Source of the DNA: Salvelinus alpinus
Lineage: Eukaryota > Chordata > Actinopteri > Salmoniformes > Salmonidae
NCBI RefSeq assembly: GCF_045679555.1
Contig: NC_092094.1
Coordinates: 35,046,430 to 35,110,429 of the forward strand
Length of the DNA: 64,000 nt
Direction of reading: 5' to 3'
The notes under the pieces are model-generated. The model had not been told where the DNA came from, did not search any database, and was given only the letters and a program-made list of their open reading frames with translations. The translations under genes were made by a program, and so were the position numbers. Positions 22,823 through 36,973 of the stretch are shown here, piece after piece. How positions within the stretch are numbered: the first letter of the stretch is position 1; every line of letters starts with the position of its first letter.

Positions 22823-25138
22823 CTAAAAAACAAATTACAATACATAATTACAGTAGCCTACATAGAAATGTGACAGACCTGGCTTCCTATTCAATCAACA
22901 CAAACTACCAGGTTTCAAATAAACCTTCTTACAGGAGAAGAACAATGTTTATAAATACTAGCTATTGATTTACCACTCCTCTGTTTGCTTTTGTAAGTCT
23001 ACTGTAAACTGGGTATGGGAGAGTTTGACTTATAAGCATAGAATGTCAGGTAAACAGGAGCCCATATCTTCATCACAGGAAGTTGGGACCGTGTCAAAGA
23101 ACAATTGAAAGGACGGAAGGGAGAACCCTAATGTTAACACTTGAAATGTTGCAACACATGAAAGCATGTGACTTTATTGTACAGTACTGTTTCCATTTCC
23201 CCTGGTATTTTAGTAACAATGGATACTTTGTAGTACTTCAAAGAATTTGGTAACATGGTTCTAGGCTAGCTGGTACTAAATATTACATAGTGGTTCTTGT
23301 TTTATTGAATCACAATGAAACAGACGTGTACTTTTTGTTATTACTATGTAATTACAATTGTTGCGTGTTATTTCTTAGCTTATAGCTATTAATTACTTTA
23401 CCCTGAAATAATACCATAGGTTCAGTCAACATTAAGAACTTCCCAAACCACGTCAGATGGATGATATTGAACGGATACATTTGAGCTCAAACAGTTCCCC
23501 ACTTTCATGTTCATCGTAATTTAGTATTTATTAAGCAGACAGTCTAAAATCTAAATATCCCAGGTTCAAACATTTTCTAAATGTGCAATTACGGCAAAAG
23601 CAATGTGTGTGGCTGTTCCGCACAGAAAACCTTTAATGATGAAACATATAAGGGAAAACAATTATTGTAACCTTGTAAAATGTTTAATTACGCTTAAGCA
23701 CTGGCAATGAAAGTAGTGGAGATTCCACAAGAAAGCCAATATAACACATTTCTGTATGCTCTAATTTTGGCCTTATGTTTTTAAACTGAGATGGTATGAA
23801 GAAGGGCCTATGTGCACATCCTTTTTGCATTACAAACAGAACCTACCTCTGAGGAAGTTGCACATTCATGGATGGGACAAAAACATATCTATAACTTTAA
23901 TCTAATGAGTTAATCAATTACCCTGAAATAAATGTACGTGGCGTGGGTTCTTATACAGGGCAGAATTGGAGACAAAATATCAAAAGGAACGTATTATTAA
24001 ACAGACTTTCTGTTGTAGACCTACTTCCTCTCTGTTACGTTCCTTTGGATATTTTGTCTCAAATTCCACCCTATATAAGAACCAACCCCATGGACAATTG
24101 GTTGAGTAAGTTCAAATATAATTGTATTAAACATTGAAGATAGATAAGGGACGTTTAGGTTTTAATCTATTCAAAAATCAGAGGCCCTGCTGTCCAGGGA
24201 TTGGATAGCATGGTCATGTTGGGACTAGGACGCCTGGAACTGATACGAGTAGACCCATAACAGACCTACCTACCTGTACTTGACATCAAAGAGGGTGGAG
24301 TCCTCTTCTTCCTCATTCTCCTCATTCAAAGGAGCCATCTCTACTCGCTCTGCTGGTGTAGTGATTATGTCATACTTTCGTGTTTTCCTTATTCTCCTTC
24401 CAGATCTATGACAAACCAGAGAAGGGTTGTGATAATGAGACAAGAGGTGTGCAGTAGTTTCTCATCTTGAACCAAGCAGAACCTGACATGGCTGCTTTGC
24501 CATATGGACAGGATTAAAGCAGTGTATTGTGGTTAAGGCCTACTGGCCACCTGGTGTGGGAAGTGATTATGGCATTGCTGATGTAGCGTAATGTAGTGGT
24601 TTTTAATATTAGATATTTTAACATTTAGATATTCCCAACAGCAATTACTGACACAATATTATAGTTGCTGCAATAGAGAGAACACATCCCCCACTTGCCA
24701 ACTTTCCTATTACATGCTGCATGACATAATCAATAAGGAGGATCTTTATGAATGCTCAAATTAGTTGTTTTATAAGATTAGTATAGCATATTACACAATG
24801 ATTATTTAATTAGGATAATTCAGTTGGCTATAGTTATTGGTATGGTGTAATCATAAATCAGCTTACCTGATCACTTTGATGACCAAGCAGGTGATGAGAA
24901 CAGCTGTTAACACGCAGATAATAATTACAATATTTTTAAGAGTAGGAAGATATTGTAATATTGAAGAAATTCTTGATTCGGTCTGTGCATGATCTGTGCT
25001 ATTATTTGACAAATCCCCTCCATGGGGGGTTGGTGTTGAATTTAACTGCGTTGCGGATGAAGGCACAGTTTGTGGTTCACCTATAACTTTCCATGCCGAA
25101 GCAATAACCAAAGTGAATATTAAACTGTATGAAACCAT
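22819..25138 (-). CDS. fam174b: FAM174B, small single-pass membrane protein
   Basis: Three coding exons on the minus strand, 25138-24867, 24405-24274 and 22822-22819, give a 135-residue protein. Exon 1 has an N-terminal signal peptide ([16 protein letters not shown]), a Ser/Thr/Pro/Asn-rich luminal part with sequons (NST, NNST), and a transmembrane helix ([18 protein letters not shown]). Exon 2 gives the conserved cytosolic tail [20 protein letters not shown] followed by an acidic stretch and STLFDVKY. The last exon adds only one base of the final Arg codon plus TGA. The [19 protein letters not shown] tail fits FAM174B rather than FAM174A, and the location between ST8SIA2 and CHD2, on the opposite strand, matches human 15q26. 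Members are reported at Golgi/plasma membranes; the molecular role is not well defined. Junction phases are consistent. Confidence 0.9.
23944..24087. repeat. Foldback inverted repeat in FAM174B intron 2
   Basis: Left arm about 23944-23992 (GGGTTCTTATACAGGG...GAGACAAAATATC) and right arm about 24037-24087 (GATATTTTGTCTC...CCCTATATAAGAACC) are inverted copies of about 50 bp around a 45-bp loop. Probably a MITE. Confidence 0.75.
24274..24405 (-). CDS. fam174b: FAM174B exon 2 (conserved cytosolic tail)
   Basis: 132 bp between CATAG and ACAG|GTAGGT on the minus strand. Encodes the basic [25 protein letters not shown] and an acidic run. No long ORF reveals it, because there is no internal start. 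Confidence 0.92.
24867..25138 (-). CDS. fam174b: FAM174B exon 1 (signal peptide, luminal part, transmembrane helix)
   Basis: Start ATG at 25138-25136. The frame stops just past the donor (AG|GTAAGC), so the splice site fixes the exon end after CLVIKVI plus two bases. The ATG is the first in the frame and is directly followed by a hydrophobic signal sequence. Confidence 0.9.
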
Positions 25139-26110
25139 CCTGCTTGAAAGAATAAGAGTAAATTGCTTGTGAAAATAATCGTCGTTTCTTTCTCTCTAAA
25201 TTTCTTTCACGAAGCCAAGGAAGATATGCGATTCAAGATTGGCGATGATGACATTCTGTGACATTTCAAGGAAGTGTTTAAAATTGCGCATCCACTCGTC
25301 AAACGAACCGGTTCCTTAAAACGGTGTAAATAGCCTATCCATCTGTATAACCTAACAATTATCTCTTGAATTAATATCTCCTGAATGGTCGCTGCTCGCA
25401 GTTTTTCCTAGCTGCTGTCAAAGCCCGTTGCTTCTAGTAGCCTACAATCCCTTCATGATTTCATTTGGAATGCGTGCAGGGAAAAGGGAGGAGGATTATC
25501 TACAGCCGGAAGAGCCCTGTGTGTGTAGGCCACTGTTCATACGTGTGTGGTGAACAACATTAGCGTGAGGAACAATTGTGGAATCGGCGGCTGGCCTTCA
25601 AAATAAAAGTTCCTCATTGAAACTGATGCAAACGGATAAAAATAGTGGAATCATGCCACAATTGTACTAGATAATGCTAAACAAGGTTGGAATAGTGTTA
25701 TAGAAATCAAACAGAAGACTATTATATGTTAATTTGAAAAACAAAATGTAAACATCAGTTAAAATCGTACTGTGGATGTGTTTGAATTCAGAATAGCATT
25801 GGGGGCATTGGCTACTTATATGCACTGTACAGCCTGACCTATGGATTGTGCACCCATAAAATTGGGTATCAGCCTACTCAGTAGGCAGGTGTCCATTGAC
25901 CCCGGGTTTATTCGACAAAAGCAATGTCGCAATAAAAAACATTTGCGATGTGTAATGAAAACGGCAGATATAGGAGAAACTTTCTAAATATCGACAACAT
26001 TTTTGTTCGTTCAACGGGTTGATTTTTATTTTGTCTAACTTTATTGCGACAAATAATGGAAACGTTTTTGTACTGAACCATTTTGAAGATACGCAGGGCA
26101 CGTGATGTTA
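25139..26110 (-). other. FAM174B 5' flank and probable promoter region
   Basis: Sequence upstream of the FAM174B start has no ORF and no recognised repeat. It should contain the 5' UTR and promoter, but I cannot place a transcription start or a clear CpG island. Confidence 0.4.
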
Positions 26111-27657
26111 TGGGTAATTTAAAGCCCCTGTAAACTTGGACGCGTGAGGTTCGACTTCATACAAGGAAGCGGAATAGAATCCATCGTTCTATATGGTAGG
26201 CGGTTTTAGAGACATCTGTGCTGGACTGTGGTCGACATGGATGATAGTTCTGATGGTATGGTTGGGGATGATGAAAGTCATGGACCAGGATGGATTGCTG
26301 TGAAAAGTAAAATAAAAAAGAATAGCACGTGACAGTTCTAGTGGTGAGACCGTGAAGAGGGTAATGGTAGTGAAAAACAAAATAAATTATGTCTCTTAAT
26401 GGAAAGTTGCAATCATGTTTGATGCGACCACGGGGTCTCATTTACACCCTATTCGATCAACCAATGCCGTGAAGAAAGAGATAGGGGAAGTCACATTAGC
26501 CCATCACATTGGTAATGGTAGACTGTTTATAATTTTGTGCTGACCATGTTCAGCAAGGGAAGATTCTGAAAATGAAAACTCATAGGGAAGAAAATCACAA
26601 GTCATGTCCCTGGAGCATTGGCTTTGCTGGGGGGGTCCATTTCTGGGGTTTCACTTTCTATGTCCATAGATTATATAAAATAAAATGTAGAGGTGGGCAT
26701 AATGGTTGAAGCCAAAATGCTGTTCAGTAAGAAAGAGGGTCAGAGAAGTGAAAGCCTGTCTGTATTATTCATGTTTGAGAAGATTGTACCTAAGAAAGTA
26801 GACATGGGCTTCCTGGCTTTCACTGTTAGAGAGTTTACCCCAGCTCCATTAAGGTGTTTTAAATGCCAAAGAATGGGACATGTAGCGGCTCTGTGTAAAG
26901 GAAAGAAAAATGTGCCAAGTGTGGAGGGGAACATCAACCTGACAGCGTTTGTGGACAGAATAACTGTCAAGTTGAAGATTATTGTGGAAGCGGCAACAGT
27001 TTTTAGGAGTAACAGATGTTACTGTCGCCATGATTGTTGATATGTTGACTCCTAATAATACTACTGATGGAATGTCTCAGTATGATAAGTAGAGTTATGG
27101 TTTTTCTTATCCTTCAGTGGAATGCCAGAAGCCTTATTGCTAACAGTCAGGAGTTTAATAAATATGTCATAGATTTAGAGATCAAACCTGAAGTGAGATG
27201 TGTTTTAGAAACATGGCTTAGACTACATCTTGATTTTATTATTTCTGGTTATTGTTCAGTCAGATGTGATAGATCAATTCGGACAAGGTGGTGGTTGTGC
27301 TACGTTCATAAGAGAAGGTGTTGTATATTATAATATAACTGAATGTGTGATGGTGGAAATCTACAGTGCAGGTAGAAATATTAAGTTACAGAATTTGTAC
27401 AACCCTTGTCTTCAACTATCTGTAGCGATGTTTGATGAAATATCAGGAGAATTGGGCTCTAGAGAGATATGGTGTGGTGACTTTAATGCACATAATAGTT
27501 TATGGGGAAGCACACATGCAGATACTAATGTTAATATTGTGGAAGATAAGATGGAAACAAGCATCAGTATGTCTTCACGACGGATGTGGTACAAAAGTTG
27601 ATGTTTGAGGGGTTACATCCTGACTGGACCTCGCAATGGCTTCTAACTCTGCATCTA

Positions 27658-29288
<1,631 letters not shown>

Positions 29289-29897
29289 TATGTGTGAATG
29301 GAATGTAATCAATGATTCTACTGTTGGAATTGATCATTTCCCGATTTGGTGTACCGTGAACTGTGATGTTACTATTCCAGATAGAGTACCATTCAGAAGT
29401 TGGGGCTTTCATAAAGCAGACTGGGAAAAGTCTGGTGATCATTGCTTAAAGTCTGTTGGACAGTTGTCTTTTGAGAGGCTGGGTGATGTATGTGCTGCCT
29501 CTGTGACCTCTGATTTTGAGTGCTGCGAATTTATATGTACCAGTGAGTAAAGTGGGTGGACTGAAGACTGCGCTGCGGCTATTTGAGAAAGTAATAGGGC
29601 TTACAGAGTGTTGCGTAGGAATATGACTCATGAGGATCTGGTTGATTTCCAAAGAAAGAGAGCTTTAGTACGTAGAGTCATTAAGTCTGTCAAGAGAAAT
29701 GCATGGAGACAGTTCGGCTCTACAATAGGCAGGGGTACTGAGCTGGGGGATGTATGGTCTATGTTGAAGAAGCAAGTCCGCTCGAATTCCAGTTTTGGTT
29801 GTGGGTCGAAAAATGGTTGTAACTGATATAAGAAAAAGCTGACTTGTTGGGGAAGACATTTGCTAGGGTACATCGTGGGGTTACTTTGGATGAAGTA

Positions 29898-31384
29898 CAG
29901 TACCAGTCAAAAGTTTCGACATACCTGCTCATTCAAGGGTTTTTCTTTATTTTTACTATTTTCTACATTGTAGAATAATATATTTTATATTTGAGATTCT
30001 TCAAAGTAGCCACCCTTTGCCTTGATGACAGCTTTGCACACTCTTGGCATTCTCTCAAGCAGCTTCACCTGGAATGCTTTTCCATCAGTCTTGAAGGAGT
30101 TCCCACATATGCTCAGCACTTGTTGGCTGCTTTTCCTTCACTCTGCGCTCCAACTCATCCCAAACCATCTCCATTGGGTTGAGGTCTGTGATTGTGGAGG
30201 CAAGGTAATCTGATGCAGCACTCCATCACTCTGCTTCTTGGTCAAATATCACTTACACAGCCTGGAGGTGTGTTGGGTCATTGTCCTGTTGAAAACAAAT
30301 GATAGTCCCACTAAGCACAAACCGGATGGGATGGCGTATTGCTGCAGAATGCTGTGGTAGCCATGCTGGTTAAGTGTGCCTTGAATTCTAAATAAATCAC
30401 TGACAGTGTCACCAGCAAAGCACCCCCACACCATCACACCTCCATGCTTCACGGTGGGAACCACACATGCGGAGATCATCCATTCACCTACTCTGCGTCT
30501 TACAAAGACACAGTGGTTGGAACAAAAAATCTAACATTTGGACTCATCAGACCTAAGGACAGATTTCCACTGGTTTAATGTCCATTGCTCGTGTTTCTTG
30601 GCCCAAGCAAGTCTCTTCTTCTTATTGGTGTCATTTAGTAGTGGTTTCTTTGCAGAAGTTTGACCATGAAGGCCTGATTCACGCAGTGTCCTCTGAACAG
30701 TTGATGTTGATGTGTCTGTTACTTGAACTTTGTGAAGCATTTAATTGGGCTGCAATTTATGAGGCTGGTAACTCTAATGAACTTATCCTCTGCAGCAGAG
30801 GTAACTCTGGGTCTTCCTTTCCTGTGGCGGTCCTCATGAGAGCCAGTTTCATCATAGCGCTTGATGGTTTTTGCGACTGCACTTGAAGAAACCTTCAAAG
30901 TTCTTGACATTTTCCGGATTGACTGACCTTCATGTCTTAAAGTAATGATGGACTTTCATTTCTCTTTGCTTATTTGAGCTGTTCTTGCCATAATATGGAC
31001 TTGGTCTTTTACCAAATAGGGCTATCTTCTCTACCTTGCCACAACACAAATAAGTGGCTCAAACGCATTAAGAAGGAAAGAAATTCCACAAATTAACAAG
31101 GCACACCTGTTAATTGAAATCTATTCCAGGTGACTAACTCATGAAGCTGCTTGAGAGAATGCCAAGAGTGTGCAAAGTTGTCATCAAGGCAAAGGGTGGC
31201 TACTTTGAAGAATCTCAAAAATAAAATATATTTTCATTTGCTTAACACTTTTTTGGTTACTACATGATTCCATACGTGTTATTTCATAGTGTTGATGTCT
31301 TCACTATTATTCTACAATGTAGAAAATAGTAAAAAATAAAGAAAAACCCTTGAATGAGTGTGTCCAAACTTTTGACTGCTACTG
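29898..31384 (-). mobile_element. Second Tc1-like element inside the LINE
   Basis: Ends CAGTACCAGTCAAAAGTTTC and CTTTTGACTGCTACTG, TA at both borders (29896-29897 and 31385-31386), 1487 bp. The minus strand carries a broken transposase. The DNA-binding part is near 30719-30910 ([29 protein letters not shown]), the middle near 30531-30740, and the PTVKHGGVMVWGCFAGD block near 30420-30460. Confidence 0.9.
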
Positions 31385-34074
31385 TATATTAGCAACGCAG
31401 GTGTGAGATTTTAAATGCTCATGTTAATGTGTATAAGAAAAGGGATACTGTTGACTCTTCTTTGGATGCTGATTTTACCATACATGAAATGCGTTCAGCC
31501 GTAATAGGCTGTGGATATACAGCCCCAGGTCATGATCAGTTGTGCTATGTAATGTTTAAGCATCTACTTGATGAGGTCATACATGTTCTCCTGGTATTAT
31601 TTAATAAGATTTGGAGTGAGGGGGTTATACCTTCTGGTAGTAAATGTGCAGTAATATTACCTTTTGTAAAGCCTGGTAAAGACCCTTCATGTGCTGATAG
31701 TTATAGACCAATAGCACTGACCACTAACTTGTGTAAACTGATGGAAAAGATGATATTCAATAGGTTGTCATATTTCCTTGAACTTAGAGGTTTATTGAGT
31801 CGATGTCAAAGTGGATTCCATAAAGGCAGATCTACTTTGGATGCATTAGTAAAGGTGAGCAATGAAGTTGAAAAAACTCTGGTCATGAAAGAAGTAATGG
31901 GTTCTGACTTTTTGACATTGAAAAGGCTTATGACACTATGTGGAGAGAAGGCCTACTGATTAAAATGGAAAGACTTGGTTTTGGTGGGAGATTATATAAC
32001 TGGGTTTTGTCCTTATTTAATCACTCTTTTCGAGTTCAAATAGGATCCATTTTATGATGCCTATGGAGTTGACAATGGTATTCCACAAGGCAGTGCTACC
32101 AGTCCTATTTTGTTCAACATTATAATTAACTATGTGTTTTTGAATGTAGTTAGGTGTATTGGGGCTTCCCTATATGCTGATAATGGAGCTATTTGGAAGA
32201 GGGGAAGGAATGTTTCTCGTGATCAAATCTTTTCAACAAGCTATAGTGGATGTTGAAAGATGGTCGATTGACTGGGATTTTAAATTGTCAGTGGCGAAGT
32301 CTTGTATGCTCTTCTCGAAGAAGAAAGTTACTGATAATATATTGTTGTTTCTGTATGGACAGGCTATGGGGAGGGTTTCTAAGTTCAAATATTTGGGTCT
32401 ATGGTTCAATGAGCAATATACATGGAAAGATCATGTCATAAATGTTGAAACAAAGTGTCAGAAGGTTGTGAATCTTATGAATGTGGTGCTGACAGACAAT
32501 CGTTGATGGATATTTATAGAGCTCTGATCAGGACAACAATTGATTACAGGTGTATAGTTTATGGAACTACGGCGAAGACTTGGCTTCAGAAGCTGGACAG
32601 AATCCAGTATATAGCTTTAAGGATATGTATGTGCCTTACTAGTGGAGGCAGGTGAGATGCCTTGGATAAACGGCAACAAAAAAAAGTAATTAGGTTGAAA
32701 AGCTGTGAGGTTGAGCATCCTACTGCTACTGTTCTAGATGACAGTAGGGAATATACTAGTAGACAAGGCAGTGGTTTTGGTTGGACAGTTGGAAAGCTTG
32801 CTGATGAGAGTGGTTTGAGGGAGTTAGAGGTTTGCCCTTCTGTGGTGATGGGGGGATGTTCTTCCATGGTACTCCCAGATTCTGTTGTTGATCTAACTTT
32901 GGTAGAGAAAATGAAAGATTGGTCAGAAGTCAGTGATATAGGGAAACTGGTTGACAATTACATGCTTTTTTAAAACTGCTTTTCACAGATGAATCCAAGG
33001 ACCCAGATTGTGGGTGCATAGGAGCAGGTGTTTACATTCCTAAATTTGATGTGCAGATATGTAGAAGACTAACAGATTAACTGTCAGTATACTCAGTTTA
33101 ACTATTGGCGATAATAGTTGCCTTCCAGTGGCTGGTTGGACGTACAACCTGTTAGAATTAAATTATGATCAGATTCTCTGTCTTTATTGAATAGTTTATC
33201 TTCTGGTAAATCTAATAGGACTGACCTACTATTTTATGGAGAATTGAGAGAATGGGTGTAGTAGTGAGATTCTGCTGGCTCCCAGGACATTTGGGTGTGG
33301 ACGGGAATGAAATTGTAGACCAGTTACCCAAAAGCGCTTTGAAACTAGATATTGATATGAATGTTCCACTGTGTAGAGGTGAGGCCAAATGTTTTTATAG
33401 ATGTGTGGCAGAAGAGATGGGACTCTGAGCACAAGGGTCAACATTTATATGCCCTGCAAAGAAAGGTGTGTGGACTAAGATTCAAAGGTCAGATTAGGAA
33501 GGAAGAGGTGGTGTTTTCTCGATTGCGCTTAGGACATTGTGCATTGAACTCGTCATTACATCTGGTTGGCAAGCATGTGATTGGTTTGTCTGGATTGTAT
33601 GGTCGATGAAACGATGGAGCATGTGTCGTTATATTGTTGTAAGTATGTTGAAGAGAGGGAATTGAAGTGTAGGGTCATTGAGGTTGAACGGGGTTGGGGT
33701 AGTTTGGAAGGGATTTCGGGGATTGGGGAGGGTCTATTAGAAGTTAGTAGGGCTCTTTTTTATTTTCTCAGAAGTACTGAGTTAGGTAGGAGGATTTAGA
33801 AATGTTGTAAACCGTGATTGACCACACACTCCAGCACAGTAGATGGCGACATGCACCTTTAACGAGGGTTTGCGGACCGCCATTATTTCATAGAAGAATT
33901 CTAAACGCCTACTGCAAAGTACATTTTTTAAAACTATAAAAATAATGTTAGTTTCCAGGACAAGGATTGTACTGACTTTCAAGAATGCCTGAATTGCTTC
34001 TCCTTGCTTTTCTGGTTGGCTGGCAAGTTTCATCCAATTATTTAATATCTATAGGAGTGCAAGTTTTGAAGCTC

Positions 34075-34430
34075 TCAGTGACTTTCAATGTGCCACTGTC
34101 ATAGTATGCCACCTTTCCAACAAGTCAGTTCGTCAAATTTCTGCACTGCTAGAGCTGCCCCGGTCAACTGTAAGTGCTGTTATTTTGAAGTGGAAACGTC
34201 TAGAAACAACAATGGCTCAGCCTCGAAGTGGTAGGCCACACAAGCTCGTCTGTCCTTGGTTGCAACACTCACTACCGAGTTCCAATCTGCCTCTGGAAGC
34301 AACGTCAGCACAAGAAATGGGATTCCGTGGCCGAGCAGCCGCACACAAGCCTATGATCACCATGCGCAATGCCAAGCGTCAGCTGGAGCATGTAGCTATC
34401 ATCTGAAATCTGTTAGAATGGGCCCACATT
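34075..34430 (+). mobile_element. Tc1-like fragment
   Basis: Plus-strand fragment of the family seen in opposite orientation at 4812-5818 (CACCTTTCCAACAAGTCAGT, AAGTGGAAACGTCTAGAAAC, transposase piece AQPRSGRPHKL). No terminal repeats remain. Confidence 0.75.
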
Positions 34431-34585
34431 ATTCTAGCAATCTCTACATCCTATTCATTTTATAAAGTATTTACCTAGAATTTAGCTTTTCTTAGAAACA
34501 GGTCAGTGGGCTGCTTTTTTGGAACAGATTATTGTCACAGGTGGAACCAATTGTAAATAACCAAGAGATCTCATTGGCTTGTCTA

Positions 34586-34812
34586 GAAGGGGGAGCCCAA
34601 TTCTGTTTCTCCCCCTTCTCTCCGAGTACACTCTCACGCCCCCCCCTAGTGCATAAAAAAATTAAGGATTGGTTTTATGGTGGAAAGTCCCTAGCTAGCC
34701 TATACTTCGAACAATCAAATGCTTTAAATAATTAGAAATCATTGAAGTGGAGTACACTGTGCACAAGTTAACACTTTGGGGAAGGGGAGAAATGGAATTG
34801 GGCTCTAGTTGA
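34586..34812. repeat. MITE-like inverted repeat
   Basis: The left end AGCCCAATTCTGTTTCTCCC and right end GGGGAGAAATGGAATTGGGCT are inverted copies of about 30 bp enclosing about 165 bp. No clear target duplication was found. Confidence 0.55.
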
Positions 34813-35155
34813 TTTATGAACTCTTTTCTTTTTGTTTGAGGTGCCGCCACAGACAGGAAGTGACACAGTCCAGAGGTATGGTTGTTTCCTGTTTGCCCAG
34901 AGCATGGCCAGAGATACTGTATATATTGACAAGATTGTCTTGTCTCCTCCCTAACAAAGGCAGGAAGGCACGCGGTCTGCTTATCGCTGTATTACCAAGT
35001 CGACAGATTTTGATAGGCATGGACCCTCTCATTTCGCCTCTTCCTCTCTTGCAATTTTGATTGCTCATCCCAATCCCAAATTGACCCCTAGGCCTAAACT
35101 CTACACCCTAGTGGAGATCTGAGATGTTTTGACAGGTGTAAGTGTAAAGGACATC

Positions 35156-35461
35156 AGTGGGGACACTTCAGGCTGAGGAGTAAGTTTCACACATTCACCC
35201 CTCAAACATACTTAACAGTGATCCCAGCGTTGAGCGCAAATGTAGAACGGGACACGGCACCACTGTGAAGGACGTTGCGCTGCTTGCTTAGCGAGTACAG
35301 CTTCTTTCCGATTCGGCCCATACCTGGCGCGAACTCATGACCTCTGCCTTGCTAGCACACGTGACCGTCCTCCTGAATTTTTTTATCAGTCGGCACCACC
35401 CGAACAGCTAGCTATTCGCCGGCACAAGTGGGGACACTTCAGGCTGAGGACTAAGTTTCAC
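35156..35461 (-). repeat. SINE-like insert between 35-bp direct repeats
   Basis: A 35-bp sequence beginning AGTGGGGACACTTCAGGCTG occurs at 35156-35190 and again at 35427-35461 with one mismatch. The 236 bp between contain, on the minus strand, a tRNA-like stretch with GAGTTCGCGCC resembling a B box. The direct repeats may be an unusually long target duplication or part of a larger repeated unit. Confidence 0.45.
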
Positions 35462-35514
35462 GCATCCCCATGTGCTACATAAGCAAGGGGTAATGCAGTG
35501 TTAGCACACAGTTA

Positions 35515-35775
35515 CAGTGCCTTCAGAAAGTATTCACACCTCTTGACTTTTTCCACGATTTGTTGTGTTACAGCCTGAATTTAAAATGGATTAAATTGAG
35601 ATTTTCTTTTACCAATTGCCTACACACAATACCCCATAATGTCGAAGTGGAATTGTGTTTTTAGACATTTTTATAAATTCATTAAAAATGAAAAGCTGAA
35701 ATGTCTTGAGTCAATAAGTATTTAACCCCTTTTATGGCAAGCCTAAATTAATTCAGGAGTAAAAAAATATATATT
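35515..35775 (-). mobile_element. Tc1-like end fragment
   Basis: Begins ACAGTGCCTTCAGAAAGTATT and follows the left end of the element at 17716-19164 for about 260 bp, then stops. The right half is missing. Confidence 0.7.
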
Positions 35776-36965
35776 TGAAAGGAAATTACTGGTATATGGA
35801 AACTCCCTCTAGCTCTAGCCCATGCCTACACCAATCCAATGCTTTTATATTGTTGCCAGTACTGAACGAGCGCTGCAGTTTAATCCCATTTACATTGCCT
35901 CTAGCTGGATCCTGCAAACATTAACCAGCAGGTCATAGCAGGCCGGAATGAAGAAAACACTAGATGTTACGCATTCATTTGCAACACAAAGAAGAGTATA
36001 TATTGTTTACAAGCTGATACATTTTGTAAGGTTCCACAAAAAGTTGAAGGTTATTGAACAAACATATTAAATAAGAAAATATATAACCAATTGCGCTCTA
36101 ATAGACACTAGATGGCGGCATTTATTCACCATGACACTGGGAGGCGCATAGCCCTTTGCTTCCCAACTGTTCAAGGGGTGGAATTTCACTCTGGGATGTG
36201 CTGAAGCTCTAAGTAAGTTTATAAGAATACTGTCCTGCATTGTGACTTGTAGAATAACCCTTAAATATCAGACCATAAAGTTACCCCAACCTATAAAGGT
36301 GATTACCAGGTTGTTTTTGTAAAATATAATTTAATGCTGGCAAAATATTGATGTACCAATGTTTTCTAGGTGCCCAGTTACATTACAACTTGCCTGTAGG
36401 CTTACTGTTGACTTTGAATTGTGGAATGGTGATGACTATGGACTGTCAAATGCTGCTTTTAGATCTATTTCTGAATTTTACAGAAATATAATGCAGCTTT
36501 GTTTGACACTATTGGTTTTATCAAAATAAAATGTCTGCATATTTGTTTTTATCAGATCTGCTGTCCGTTTGGAATTAATTCTAAGTCGGACACCAAGGCC
36601 GAAAACTAATAAATCTGGTTACTGTTTCCTGGACACCTGGTATTCAAACCAGTTAATGAGGGCTTCAGCAACAACAACTGACAGGGAACTGGGGCCTAGT
36701 CTTTCAGTCTAATACAAGACAAGCATAGCAGTTAAAATAATCAAAATCTATGTAAATAGGCATATTGACAAGCAATTATTTCTTTCTAAAGCATGTGTGA
36801 ACAAGCACTTGTAATCAGGTACCATCATGATTTTATAAGCCACTGTATAAAATGTAAGCTATATTTTGTAATGTCTAACAAAACAAGTTTGATCAATGTT
36901 GCATTCATATCTCCTCTGACCATTACAATGTGCAGTGTCTTTCTAGATTTCAGCAGTAGAGCTGA
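35776..36965. other. Intergenic sequence
   Basis: No coding sequence, RNA gene or repeat family recognised. Confidence 0.4.
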
Positions 36966-36973
36966 CTCCTAAC

